A stretch of 64,000 nucleotides of DNA from Tetranychus cinnabarinus (GCA_022266195.1 WHVY01000001.1:5022001-5086000), one strand, 5' to 3'. Positions 12,501 to 25,680 are shown, counted from the stretch's first letter. A program made the numbers and translations. Notes: generated by a model not told the origin, from the sequence alone.

Positions 12501-15500
12501 AGGTAAAGATGAAGCAAAAATGAAAAAGCAAAAGGTATTAGAATAAACGGGAAAAGATTAAAGATTCATCAAAAGTTGATTGTTGCAGTTGAATCTAAAA
12601 TTGGTGTAAACTGATTAGATTCAATGATAATAATAATAGTAAATATAATAAGCAAAAGAAAAGGCATTTCAAAATGATGAGAATAGGCAAGAAAAAGGTG
12701 AGATTATAGCTGAATTGATAGATGATTCAGATAAAGATTTTGATGATGGGTGAAAAGGTAATAGTAAAAGTGAAAAAATGATTACTGATTAAATGTCTAT
12801 TCCTAGTAAATGTTACAATAAGTGTTTCAACAAATGAAATTGAAATCTTATTCTGGAAAGATTATAATTTAGAGTTGAATATTTGAAGTGAAAAAGGATT
12901 CACAATTAGATTTATAATTAGCAGGAAAATATGAGCTTCGTTAATGTTGAAAGTTAGCCAATGATTAAATAACAAGGGATAATTAGTGATTCTTGTTTTG
13001 ATTAGGAAATGAATGTTGCTGGTTGAAATGGAAAACAATTTAAACATTTGAGGTTGTTTACCTTTCCTTTAGAAATCAATTTTATCAATCAAAATATGAT
13101 GCTTAATGAGCGCTTATTACAGGTTAACTGGGCTTTGCAAATTTTTTGAGGAATCAAATGCACTTTAAACAGTGAGGTTTTGTTTACCTTTTTTTTGCTC
13201 AATTTTATCTCATTTGCTGATCATCTTCTTATCTTCTTGTAGCCGTAGAGGGAGAAGCGTTGGCGGCAGAAGCTTCAATCAATCTTGCAAGAAAATCTGA
13301 CCTGAGTTTTCAACGCAAATCAAACTTGATTACCAATTATAAAAGGCAAGTTTTGGTAAAGATAAAAATGAATATCTGAGTTGTCATATAAGAAGGGAAA
13401 AAAGATGAGAAACTAATGTAAAGCATTGAGAAGAGAAAAGGACAGGAAATGGTCAACATTTCCGCATCAAAATTGAATACATTCATCGTGGGTTTCATTG
13501 AAAGGGTTGGGTCTTGGAAATTGGTAAAATAATTTGAAATCTTTTCTCTCGAAATTAGCTATTCTTGAAACAAGAGCAAGGTTAGAGGTTAATGGAGCTA
13601 AATGTAAATGTAAAATCGAGTAGAGCTGAAATTTCATGCAATCAAGACGGAAGATGAATGAATTTGATGAAAATACAAGTCACTTTTTTGCGTGTCTTCA
13701 ACGTTTACTTTTACTCATAATTTCATCTCAATCATCTACTCATTTAGAGATGGAAAAAAAGAGATGAAATTAAAATTCATTTATCACATGAATATTTAAG
13801 TTTAGTGAAGAAAAAAGTGAAACACTTTTCATCAATGAGATGCTTTGATTTGACAAATTCATAAATTTGGAGGAGGAGGAGGGAAATGAGATGAAACATT
13901 TGAATCATTAGTAAAATGAGAGCAAAGGATTATCAATCAAGACGTTGTGCCTTTAAGAAATGTAACAAAAAATTGAGCATTCTGGGTTGATATTTTTCTT
14001 CTTTATATATTCATCTAATAATATTTAAGCTGTTAATATTATTTGGAAAAATGAGAGAAAAAAATAAATTTTGTTTCACTAATGACAATCTTTTAACAGC
14101 TATTCATCCAATCCGTCAATCTTGTTTTTCAACTTGATTTGTATTAGCTTCTTGGATACTATTTCAGTAATCATCTCAGCTTTTAAATTTGTAATATTTA
14201 GGTCCGCCAAGATTGGGTTTACATTAAGTTACAACAAATTTAACAACATAAACAAAGCTTATAACAATCAACTTTAAAACAGAATCAACAACAAAAACAA
14301 AAAATTCAACAGCAATCAGACAACTTGCTGGCCGTTTGATCCCATTGATGGACCCAGTTCATCTTTCGTTTGAAACAGTAACACTAATAATCATGACAAG
14401 TGTATGATATTAATGAAAACAAATCATAATAATGATTATAATAAATAATAGTAATCATAATTAATTACTAATGAAAGGGAAAAAATAACAAGAAAGGAAC
14501 GATAATTTGTACCTGAATCACCCAGACGCCCATCATTATCATTTAAAGTATCAATTACTCGATGGAAGATGATTTACAAGAAATATTTAAAACATCTTTA
14601 CTTCATTATTCCCTTAACCTTAAAGTTGAAATCTGACCAAAAGGGATATCAGGGGAAAAAAAGAAACTGATAACCCAATTCATGTTCAAGGTTTCTTTGT
14701 CTGAGCTTTGAAATGCCTCTTTTTTGGTGAAATTTCATCAAATTTTAAATTTTTCATCATCTATTTTTTATACCAATTCATCAACTGTCACCTTCGATTT
14801 GTGATTTTTTTGCTTGCAATTTCTAACATTAGCTATAAAATATTCATGATCATTTCCATGATAAACATTTTATAGCTAAACTATTCATTTTACTCGATTC
14901 TGAGGCTGGATTTGTTTAGAAAAGGCAACAATCTTTAAAAATATTGTTGGTCTATTGTGAACTTACTGGAACCACAGCCTGATTCACTGGTTGGAAGACT
15001 TTCGTCGGAAGCATAACGCCTCAGTCTTGAAACTGTTGTTGACTGTAATGTTTCACAAGTTAAAGTTGATCTAGAATCAGATTCACAATTGGCTTTTAAA
15101 TTGCTTGATGTTCGGGCTGAAGGAAGAACGGATTTACATGTGGTGGATGACGAACGTTTATCACTTGATTCCAAAGAGTTTGTATTGAATGATGAAAACC
15201 GCCTTTTTACATCTCTGTAAAGATCTTTGGTCTTTGAAACTAAATTTTCGGAATTGATGTAGTCATGTCCTCTAGAACCATGGCGAATTTGACTTTGAGA
15301 TCTCTGTTGTTGGAATTGGAAAATTTTTGCACAAGAAAAAAGAGAGTAAAATGAGATTAGGGTTGATATGAAATGGAGAAAAATAAGAGAATCGAATTGG
15401 TACTTACGGCAAACCGACGTATTTTGTTTATTACTGTATTTGACTTGGCACGTTTCTCAGTATGCCTTTCATTGGCACCATTGGGTGAGGATGCAGTGGA

Positions 15501-15587
15501 AGATGATGAGGAACAATTGTTTAACAAAGATTCATAGTCATTTGAACAACCTGAGAAATGGTAGTCAGATATGGCTGCTGAACTCAT
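9551..15587 (-). CDS. SASH1/SAMSN1-type adaptor (SLY-like, SH3, two SAM domains)
   Basis: Complete six-exon gene for a predicted 827-aa cytoplasmic signalling scaffold. Exons 5'->3': 15587-15408, 15303-14967, 12494-12328, 11685-10291, 10126-9992, 9820-9551. All junctions keep frame; the exon 2/3 intron is phase 1 and the others phase 0. The N-terminus is Ser-rich with basic RRF motifs, where family members have the SLY region. The SH3 domain spans residues about 211-263 and is split by an intron after ALVFK, continuing KGDLVNIIAKNDSGTWIGM. A first SAM-like domain lies near 360-420. A long Ser/Asn-rich linker follows, then the family block GIPPALVQRYAEEL (exon 5), and a clear C-terminal SAM domain at about 758-818 (IHNWLLSLGLPMYE). 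This order matches SASH1. ATG 15587 is the first after an in-frame TAA. SASH-family proteins act in adhesion and immune signalling; partners here are unknown. Confidence 0.88.
14829..14879. repeat. Short perfect inverted repeat (hairpin) in an intron
   Basis: Two 13-bp arms (TTAGCTATAAAAT and its exact complement) flank a 25-bp loop that itself contains partly self-complementary ATGATCA/TGAT. It lies in the 2.5-kb intron between exons 2 and 3 of the SASH-like gene. It could be the relic of a small foldback element or a transcribed hairpin; nothing in the sequence decides this. Confidence 0.6.
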
Positions 15588-18500
15588 GTTTAAAGGGTAA
15601 ACAATATGCGAAGCAAAGATTATTGGTAAATGAAGCCTGCGGGGATAATTTTTCCGTTTTTAAACAGCTTAAGGAAGACGTTCAATTGATAAGCAGACAC
15701 CAGATAGGATCAGATGGTTGACAAATGGAAAATATGGCGAAAATATTGGTTTAAAATCAGATATGGAATCCAAAGTCGCAATACCTCGGATACTTGATGG
15801 TTGACCTGTGTTGACAAAATAGTCAACACAATTTAACGTTAACCATGTCAGTATTGATTTTAGTCACTTTAGCTAATTCCCCAGGTAATAGTTTGATTTG
15901 ATAGAAGGTTGAAGCTAAAGCTGAAATTAACAATCGATTCCTGGAGCTTCACAGTGATAAACATTTACACATAACCAAAGGAATAATTAGTATTACATAT
16001 TGTAAAAAGCTATCCATCAATGGAAACAAAATTTGTATAAATCTTCTGTCCAATTAATCCATCATAAACCAGGTTTGGAACGGTTGACAATGAGTGAAAT
16101 TGCTTTAAGTAGATGATTTTTTCAAATAAATTTTTGGGTATTCTTGAAAACAGAACACATTTCAGAACAGACAAATGGTTTCAACTCATGTAAATAAATC
16201 CAATGGATGACAATTGTAGCAAGAGAGACAAAAGAAATTCGTTAAACCATTAACATGACGACTATGGAGAAAAGGAGAAAATTTATCTTCGATGGAGAAC
16301 AGGAAAACTGGTTCAATAGTTGAAAACAGAGAAAATTTGATAAGTAAACAAGTGCTGTTGTTGTTGTTGTTAAAGTTGGACAGATGAGTGGAAGAATTGG
16401 TTAAATGAAGATATGGATCGGTCAATGATGTAAAGTAAGATGATGTTAATGATGATTGTAAGAATTAACACTCCAACAAGAATAAAAAAAATGTAATGAA
16501 GAAGGATAAAAAGTAAAAACAAGTCAACTCGATTTTGATTGCCAGTTCTATTGAACCATTATACAAGCCCGATGTGTCTTCATAAGCCGAGCAGGAGCAG
16601 GAGCAAACCAGAAGAAGAGGAAGCTGATCAGGCTGAAGATGAGGATGATGGTGATGGTGAAGATGACGATGATCAGGATGATGATAATGGAAAGAGGAAT
16701 GATTTTTACGATGAAGATGAAGTAGGAGGAGGAGGAGGAGGTGGGAAAAATGTTAAAGAGAGTGGTTCAAGTGAATGGTAACAGTCAACACTAAAGATAG
16801 AAAGAGAAATGAGAAAGAAATGAGTAAACAGAGCAACTGAGCAGGTTTACCCAAAAAGAGAGGGAAATTTGATTTTTCTTAAACAGTCAATGATAAAGAT
16901 TATGATTATTCATTGATTTAATGGATTAGGCTTTGCACACCTTCATTAATTCAACCTGCGTCAGCATCATTTTTCAAAATCCAGTCTAAACTATTGAAAA
17001 TTTGAGCTTAAATTTGACTCCAGGCAGATATTACAAATAATACATGAATCAATTAATTATTTTGTTTTTTTCCTTTTCTCCTAAATTTCAATCAATGATA
17101 TTTATACTCTTATTTATTTTCCAATTTCACCATTAATTGTAAATTTAGTAGGTTAATAATCATCATTCCCAATGATTAGAAATGCTTCAGTCAAATCACT
17201 CTAAATCTCTAAATTCACTTCAAATCCATTTTACATTCACTTTACATTCAAGGTAAGCCAAATTTTCGTCTTTTATGTATTCTGTCGATCAGTTTTTTTC
17301 TGGTCACTTTTTTAATTATCATTAATATGTACAGAATCGTAATCAGACAACATTAAACTGTAATTGATAGCCTTGATACCAGAAATTAGTGATTATCAAA
17401 AAGGTCAAATCATCATTGAGATCATAAGCATCATTTTAGGATCTTTTCAATTGACCTTTTCGGTGTTATTTTGACTTGACTTTTCATGTAACTTTCACTC
17501 AGCTTTAATCCATGAATCCTGAGACTGTTTGATGGCAACAATTAAATTCTTACTCTCATCCGAATTGGAATACAGATAATATTCATTGAAATTTACTTAC
17601 CTCAATAATAAACTGATAATGTTTCCACTTCACCTCGACTTTTCAAGTGATTCAGTTAAAGGTGTACAACACTAATTACTATTATCGGTCGACAAGTTTT
17701 CTGTTGAATAATTGAAAGGCTGAAATAATACAACAGCTAATGAGCTGATTCTTAATAACAGGGAAAAATGGAAAGATCAAGTTGATTAACAAATAGTAAA
17801 CAATTAAATTCCATTTTTTGACAAAAAACATTCAATATGTGATTATTGTACAGTTGAATAGGAAGGTGAGAGTTTTATGAAACATTTACTTTCTCTGTTT
17901 CCAATTGGGTTTTAAATGGTTTGTTGGTAATAAACTTGTCCAAATTGGGACAATTATAAGTACACCGGATTTGCACAATTAAAGTTGATTGTTTGGTTAA
18001 CTTTACAGATTAGTATTTAACTGATCCGTTGAAATGTTGATGGGAAACCAACAAAAAAAAGGTGAAATTTTAACAAACACTTATTAATATTAATATTTGT
18101 AAATACATAAAGTCTGGCTAAAGTTTAATGTGAAAGTGAAATATTCATTGTTTATTGTGACTTGTGCTTGTTATAATTGAGTGTCAATTGGGTTGATAAT
18201 GATGATCAGTTGATGTTTAATATCAGATCAAATCATTGTCAACTCTATTGGTCTCAAGCTTTTACAAGCAACCCTTGATTGACTTGAAAACACAATGTTT
18301 AAGTGAACAATCAAGTGGTTCTATTTACTCAGGCAAATAGGAAGAAGATATGAGAAAATCTGTCTATTTGGTTAATTGTTGAAATTTAATTAACCAGATT
18401 TTATGGCAACAGACTTTCCTTAATGTAAATTGAATTTGGCTCTCTGGGAAAATGGCGCTTAAACGGTGTGACTCAACCCATTGTTTACCAGACTTTGTCT

Positions 18501-18708
18501 TTCCATTTTGTAATTTGTTGAGATTTTGCTTTACTTTTTAGTGTCTAATTAGTTGAGTTTTTTTTGTATTTTACTTGCTTTATCAAGTCCTAAATCAACA
18601 CTTGTGTGAAACAGCTGATTATTAGGTGATCATAGGATCACAAATCAAGTTAAGACAATCTCAAGGGTGCCTTTTTTTCACCAATTAACAAAATCATTGA
18701 ACAGAAAA
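15588..18708. promoter_or_regulatory. Divergent upstream region between the SASH-like gene and the 18.7-kb exon
   Basis: About 3.1 kb lies between the minus-strand SASH-like start and the plus-strand exon at 18709, so promoters for both should be here. No TATA box or initiator stands out. It contains a purine-rich low-complexity tract (16590-16760) and otherwise AT-rich sequence. Assignment as regulatory DNA is by position only. Confidence 0.35.
16590..16781 (+). repeat. Purine-rich low-complexity tract with an Asp/Glu/Gly open frame
   Basis: Imperfect GAAGAGGAAG, GATGATGATGG and GGAGGAGGAGG runs. The plus-strand frame from an ATG near 16572 to TAA at 16781 would encode a short basic N-terminus, then a highly acidic Asp/Glu block and a run of seven glycines. 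Codon monotony and absence of splice borders suggest simple-sequence expansion upstream of the SASH-like gene rather than a gene, but a small acidic protein is not excluded. Confidence 0.4.
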
Positions 18709-21700
18709 ATGATGCAGCCTAATCGAGCAACGTTGAGTTTCCTACTTGGAAGAGGCCAACAACAGCAAAGAAGGAAGGAAAGGTAAGATTTTTTAATTGT
18801 AAACTGTTAACTAAATTAACTTGACTCACTGTATTAGATTGTCTTCTTTTGTCTCTCAATCTTTTTCCCTTCTCACCTCTTCCAATCAGTCCGCTTGATT
18901 AACTAAACTCTGGGTGTCTTTTTGTTTTTACTTTTTTTTCAGGCCCAATCTAACTGACTGAATACCTGGCTGCCGAGATTTTATCCAAAGTCAATATACT
19001 TCAATTGAGAGAATCTGGTTTAATCAGTTTAATTTGATTTATCTCTCCTTCCATGAATGGAAAGGAATCGTCTGCTTCCAAGGAAAAATATAAAACATTT
19101 ACACGAGTTGAAATTGGCTAATGATTAAGATGTTAAGTCTATCATTAATGTTGATACAGCGATTGATTTATTACTAATGATGGACATAAACGTGATTTTA
19201 ATTGTTCGCTCCACTCTACCTTGATTATCGAATGAACTGTAATGCAACTTGACAGGAACATCATTATCATCGCCATGCTCATCAATAGTTTAACAAGATG
19301 ATACATTAAAAGTCAACCTAAAGATCGGAAGTGATGGTGACGATAGTTAAGCCTTCATGCCAAATCGAGTGATGTTCATCGTTAATATTGATAACTTAAT
19401 ATTTTCAATAAGCGTGCTTTTTGGTTGGGATAATTTTGCCCCTAAGGTAGCGATTATAAACAAAGAAATGATGATTGGTTAAAAATATTTCAGCTTGCCT
19501 GTTAATCGAAAGAGTTAAATCAAAAATCAGCAACCACACCTTGTTATACTTTCCAATTGTGACCAGATAATGGAAAAGTGTATGATAAAGATTCAAAAAA
19601 AACGAATCAAACCAAATGGTTAGACTGAATTGGTTTGCAGACGAACGGTAATCAAGCTGATTATATTTCGATGAAAACAGATAACTTCTTGGATAATGTT
19701 TAAATTGGCGCTTGAAGGGGGCGAAATAATATTTAATGATTCCACCATGATTAGTGTAATTTTTGAAAAAAAAGTTAACCAATTTTTAAAAAGCCTCACT
19801 ACTTAATTTTTCTTTCTTTCATTTCAATTTTCTGGGTTAGAGAATCCAAAATCAGCCCGATTCTTGCCCTAGAATGCCAATTAAATCTCTTTTCTCTTTC
19901 TTTTCCATCCATTTAATGATAGTTTATGTCAAACTAATGTTACTCTTCATCATCAACATCATCATGAAATACATTTAAACATCATTTCAATCATGTTTCA
20001 ATGAAAAAAAGGGCAAAATTAATCATTCACATAACCATACAATTTTTGTTAAATAAAAAAGTAAATGTTTTATTGATCAATTTCTTTACTCTTTCCTCAC
20101 CTTAAAATAACTCAAATAATCATGATATCACAACAAACATGAGCAACAACAAAGCAATCAAGGGAAAATCAATGGACCGCAAACAATCAAGAAAATCTAT
20201 CACCAATGGATGAAATGAAATTACCAAAAAAATACAAATGATTAAATAAAATGAAGCTAAATAAAGTCAATTGGTTATAAAGTAATTGTTAATACATTTG
20301 GCCATCTTGTAATTATCCAGTCAATCCTTTGCCGACATTGCTGGTCAATAAATTAACAACGAAGTATAAAACAAAGGTCTGACCAGTAAATTGAGTTGTA
20401 AACAATAAATTAAATGATTGGACAGGTAATGAGGAAATTTTGCCGGCAATGAAAATGGTGAAAGTAAATTGTTGATGTTTAACACAGTTTGGAGTAGCAG
20501 TTTGTCCATAGTAATAGTTGATTGAAAAAACAAGGAGAAAGGCGTAAGTTATCAGGTTAATCAATGAATTGATAATCATATTGAACTTTATGATTGGGTT
20601 TACTTGAAAGTTGCATTTTAATGACATTTAATTAGTGAAAACAAGAGCAGCAAATAATCAGTAAACATCATTAATGGTAATATCAATTAATATTGGTAAA
20701 CAGTTTGCCATTTGTTTCCAATATTTTGCTCATATTGGGTTAAACTTTCACTTGTACCTTTTGGCTATTAATTTACAGTACACAATTGATTGTTAAAAGG
20801 TAGGTTTTAATCATCCATCCTGTAACCATGCTTTATGCATGTTTATCATTAATGATAGCATCAACAATAAGCAACAATTAAGACAAAACAAGCCCACAAT
20901 TGAAAATTAATTTTTCCACTGATGTTTAGCTCAACATTGAGTACGGAAATTATCACTCAAATTGACCAACATTTACCAAGATTAATTTCCCGATTATGAT
21001 ATTGTTTACCAGGTTGTTGTTGATGTTGTTGATGTTGATGATGGTCATGATGATGTAAGGTAAGAACATGATTGTTGCCATTATTAGTTCTATTGGGAGA
21101 AACCCATTCATTAATCAACTTGTTTCTTCATTTTCTGTATTTTCTTCCTTCCTTTTTTTACTCTTCCTTTGCCTTATCCAACATTTCAATTTAAATTATC
21201 TGAATTATTTTGGAAACTCAATGTTTACCTGATTACACTTTACTAAACACTTTGACTGTATTTTTGCGTTTCTTTTTGTTTTCTTTTGTTGAGTGTTTCA
21301 TCAAGCAAAATGCTCATAAAAACAAACGTAAAACACAAAATTGATGGATAATGATAGTAATAATACAATTGTTTTTTACACTAATCACCTTAACATTTAA
21401 TTGATGAGAAACCTTCAATTCTTTATAATTGACAGCAAGAATGAATGGTTGAATCACATTATCATTTTCATAATTAATATACATCAACACTGTTATTACC
21501 CATCAAAAGACAACAATTCAACGTTTTTCTTTCATTCCAATCACTCAAGTATCTCTTTCAATTGATTAAAATAATACACAACACATCTTATAATATTTAC
21601 AATAATCATTATCATCTTCATGTAATGATAATACATTTATTATTACAAGTTATTATAAAAAGATTGAAATGATAGATTTAACTGACCCATATCAATGACC

Positions 21701-22839
21701 TCCTCTCACTTAACCAACTCAAGGCCACTTTTTTCATTCAATATTTTTGGTGTCATTGAAAGTTGTCGACGGGCTTTAGATCATCATTGGCCTGAAATCT
21801 GGTCAAAGGGAGAGATGATCCAGTTAAAAGGGAGAAAGCAATATTCGGCTATTTATCTTGCCCTTTGCTGAGCTTCATCTTTATCTAAATCTGTTTCTGT
21901 TTTCTTCTTGTTTCAGTTTCAATCTTTTTTTGCCTCCTTTTTTTGAACGAGTTAAAGATGTTAATGAAGATGACAAGGGGAATCCATGATATAAAAATGG
22001 CAAATCACAAGTAAAATCTTTCTTTACATGTTCCAACGCACCATCATCAGCACAGTAAATGATAATCGCCTCCTGAAGAGTTTTCAAGATGATAAATTTT
22101 GTCTCGAAAGAAGAGAGAAAAAAAGTGTGCCCAAAAATATCGATTAAAGTTGTTTCTGTCCTTTTTTTGGCCAACATTGAGTTCATTTTTTAATCTTTTT
22201 GAGGTTCGTTTAAAGGTCCAGTAACATAAAACTCTTTCACTTAGTCAACATTATCTTTCAGTATTATCTTCACATCTCATTAAACTGTATCCATTGAAAC
22301 GCCATGTGACACCATCAAATGAATAAAAAAGAGTATCATATTTATACTTTTCCGTTCTTTAGTCCCATTCATGTTGAGATACAAATCGCATTTAACCTTG
22401 GTCTGCCTTTGCAAAGGTCATCATTTCATCATGCAAAAAAGAGATAAAAAACAAATTAAATTATTATAATTATTTCAATCTAATTGTGATTATCATCTTC
22501 ATCTAAAATTGTACTCACTTGTACCGATACCTTGTCTTTCATTTTTATTGTCACACAAGTGGGTTTATTTCATCTGGTAAAGCAATTGTCAATTTATTCC
22601 TTGATTAATATTTCTTGTTAGTTTTATCAATGTCAATGGGATCTGCAATAAATTAAGTTAAAAGCAGTCCATTTTGCTGAGGATATCGGTTCTGACTCTA
22701 GTTTCATTTTTCAGGTTGGTGAAAAGCAATTGCTCTTGTTTCGATGAAAACCAAAATAAATGCAATCAATCTCAGGCTAGACAAAAATCCAGATCCAACG
22801 GTAACAACAACAATTTTACCAACATGGGTCAGCTTGTTG
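18709..22839 (+). CDS. Unidentified gene, first two predicted exons (5' partial model)
   Basis: Exon A, 18709-18782, starts at a double ATG and encodes MMQPNRATLSFLLGRG plus a Gln/Arg/Lys-rich stretch, ending two bases into a codon at a GTAAGA donor. Exon B, 22715-22839, follows a TTTCATTTTTCAG acceptor, restores frame exactly (the split codon becomes Arg), and encodes a polar segment with a CSC motif, several Asn and Gln, and NFTNMGQLV before a GTAGGT donor. If spliced this gives a soluble, low-complexity N-terminus of about 66 residues; later exons were not found and may lie beyond the window. Reading past the GTAGGT donor hits a stop within four codons. An alternative acceptor at 18942-18943 would instead give a 30-residue product ending at 18957. 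The N-terminal style and the MGQLVG segment are faintly like arthropod SK potassium channels just before their first membrane helix, but this is speculation. Confidence 0.42.
20313..20579 (-). CDS. Small predicted secreted protein, unrecognised
   Basis: An 88-codon frame. From the internal ATG at 20579 the product starts with a typical signal peptide (hydrophobic LITYAFLLVFS, then small and polar residues around YYYGQ). The mature part, about 65 residues, has one Cys and alternating hydrophobic residues (FTIFIAGKISSLPVQSFN, then TGQTFVLYFVVN), suggesting beta-strands. Codon third positions are mixed with many C, unlike the surrounding AT-rich DNA, which supports coding. A weak resemblance to the strand pattern of galectin-like folds is noted but it is half the usual length. 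An upstream in-frame ATG at 20627 exists but would bury the signal peptide. It lies on the opposite strand within the putative intron of the 18.7-22.8 kb gene. Confidence 0.35.
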   Translation of the reverse strand: MIINSLINLITYAFLLVFSINYYYGQTATPNCVKHQQFTFTIFIAGKISSLPVQSFNLLFTTQFTGQTFVLYFVVNLLTSNVGKGLTG

Positions 22840-24368
22840 GTAGGTTGATCTAAGGCCATACATTTAGGTCATCAATCTACATTAGTTATTGGACTTCTTT
22901 TCTCACATTGTTAAATTATTTCTTGACCATGGTTGTATTCATCTTTTCCCCCCTAAAATGTTTACAATGATCAAGATCAATCTTGTTTACTTGTTAGGCC
23001 ACTGGTAATTGCAAATGGGTTGTTCATTGAGTCTTTGCTTTCTTTGCTGACATAGATTCCATCAATTATTATTAACACCAATTACTTTGCCTATTTTCTT
23101 GTTTAAATCTGCTATCTGCAAACACCAAATAAATATCCAAGAAATGTAACGATAAACTGGTTCTCTCTCGCTTAATATTATTGAATTATTTACACTTGGT
23201 ATTTGACGTGATTGTGGTAGTTTGTTTAACCTAGAAAGCCGTAGATCAGGAAATTGCCATTCATTTTAGAGGTCAGTGGGATTTGTTTTGACATAGGCCA
23301 ATAGGATATAACCCAATTTGATGTAATGATAACATTGAGAACAAGAATGATACCAGGTCAGACAAAATCGATTTAAGCCATAGAATATTGGGTGTAACTG
23401 AAGGAAAGTGTAAAAATTGAGAAAAAAAATTGCAATCATTAATTATGCATGAATAAAAACAGAAGAAATGTTAGAGATTGTGTTAAAGTAATGAATTGTG
23501 AGTTAAAATTTAACTTGGAATGAATTTTGAACTATTAGTTAGAGCAAATAGGTGTTAATGTTGCTGGTTGATTCTTAGAAAGGCCAAATTTTATGACAAC
23601 CAAAATCCAACAATTTCAAATTCTTGATTTAGCAATTACATTTATGTTGTTGTTGGTCTCAATGGCATTGGTGTTGATCATGTTTATCCTCTTCTCAATT
23701 TCATGTTACTTGATATATTTTAGCAGGCAATAGTAAACAGAAGAGTTGATGTTGTTCATCAAAATATTTTATCTTGCATGATTAACTATGCACAGGCTTC
23801 ACTTTTTTTGCATCATGTTCATCATCACCAATTGAAACTGAACCCTTGAAATGAAATGGACAGGTTTGATCAGGCTTTTGACCTGGAATCGATTTTTCAT
23901 CTTGTTTTACGCTTATTGAATTAGCATCTTCTCACAACTTGGTTTGCTATAAATTTAACTTATATATATATTTATATTAAAATGGTAGGAATAAAAAAAA
24001 CAGAATGAATTAATAGTATCCAGCAAAGAGTGAGAGGGATAAACAGTTGACCTCGAAATTGGATAAGCTTAAAAGAATAGGCTGATTGTTGGTTGATTGG
24101 CAAGAAATGAAAACTTGTAAAACTACACTATCAGCACCACAATAATCGACATGATTAACAGCACCAGTCAACATGGTTTTAAGAAAATCATTGATTCTCT
24201 ACATTATAGCATCAATGATGATCAATTGTACTAAACACTACCTTTATTCGGGCATTGTTTAGCTTTCCTTCTCTCTTTACGTTGCTATTGCACACCAATT
24301 GTTAGTTTAAATGATCATCCTAACTGAATCTGTCAAAATCAATTTCACTCTTTTCTGGTTGCCATTCT

Positions 24369-24534
24369 TTACTTTAACTTCCCATTAAGACCAATCCGTT
24401 TACTTTTAAACCGTTGTACCTTTTGTAGCCATTCAATTATATCTTGGCTTGATAACATGAAATACTGATCCGTAACTTCAACTATAGATAACAGGATTGC
24501 CTCTTGATTACATCTAATAGTGGAAACAGTCAAG
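24369..24534 (-). other. Possible terminal exon fragment, unrecognised
   Basis: A minus-strand T-rich acceptor (CATTTCTAG) precedes 55 codons ending in TAA, beginning with a split codon. The product includes CNQEAILLSIVEVTDQYF and SSQDIIEWLQKVQRF and has protein-like amphipathic composition. The only nearby upstream donor (GTGAGT at about 24612) does not restore frame, so this may be a decayed gene piece. No family recognised. Confidence 0.22.
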
Positions 24535-25561
24535 CTAGAAATGAAGATGAAAAAAATACGGATTATTATAGAGAAAGCGAAAGTCTTAAAGCTTCTTAGC
24601 ATATACTTACTCACATTATCAGATGTTCCGCTATTTTTTCTCACACAATCAATCTCTCATTAACATGAGTGAAATGGTGACATAGCTTTTGAGTAAACAA
24701 TTAGTAGAATTAACGAATTTAAATTTAAATTTTTCCAAAGAAAGAAAACAAAATTCCTGGTTGCACTTGCTGTTGTCCGGGAAATATTGGATGAAGCAAA
24801 CACTAATAATAAAATTAAAAGAAATAATTCAATTAAGCTACTGTAATCTGGTAAAGAGTGATGATTAAAAAGATAAACACAATTAAACAATTTGAAAAAT
24901 TCAATAGAAAAACAATTAAACAAAAATCAATACTAATTAAATACTAATTAACAAGACAAGCCAACAGAAACAGAAAGCTAACGGATCCTAATTGATTAAT
25001 GGCGGGCAACAAGAAAGAGCGGGTAAAATGAAAAGACAATTTTCTGAAAAAAATCAATTAATCAATTATAAAAACCAACTCTTTCCATCTTGATTTAATC
25101 ATGGTTGGAAAGAAAAATCAGTCTAATTAGAGTGCAATTGTAGTGAATCCAACAGAAAAAATTATGACTGTATGTACTTAAACAACTTGAACTCGTCAAT
25201 ACCAAATTCAAATCAGATTTTGACTTTCTTTACTCTTTTCCGCTTCTTTTTTCCTTTACATTAAATCTTCATCATCCACATCTTCATCCTCTCTAATGAA
25301 AAGTCTTTTTTTCACTCTTTTATCTCGAAAAAAAATGATCAACTTACAATAGAATGGTTAGTTCACTGAACTTTACCACATAAAAATCCAATCGATTTGT
25401 TTTTTCTTTCTTTCTCATTCCAACAACAACTCAGAATGAGTTTCAACATTCTCGTCAGATTCATCTTTTCACCAAGGAAAACAAATGTTCACTTTGAACA
25501 GCTTGAAATGATCACAACTTGAAACACCCAAAGTACATCAACAGAAACAAAATCAGAAGCT

Positions 25562-25680
25562 TTAATTCAAAAGTTTGTTTACCCTCCACGAAAGAGTAAC
25601 TTTACAATATACACTGCCATCTATAATCGACAAATCAAATCCATCCTTTATTTTCTCACCAAAAGATGACGCTAGGCTAT
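25562..25680 (-). other. Possible exon scrap, unrecognised
   Basis: Minus-strand frame reading SSFGEKIKDGFDLSIIDGSV then YCKVTLSWR immediately before GTAAAC, a possible weak donor. The segment is less AT-rich than its surroundings and reads like protein, but both ends are uncertain and the opposite strand is also open. Confidence 0.18.

Noticed and set aside
15368..15721. 117-codon plus-strand open frame over SASH-like exon 1
   Set aside because: It is the antisense shadow of the exon that encodes MSSAAISDYHF and has no independent support.
19405..19782. 125-codon minus-strand open frame
   Set aside because: Tyr/Phe/Asn/Lys-rich with no domain, signal peptide or splice context; consistent with chance in AT-rich sequence, although not excluded.
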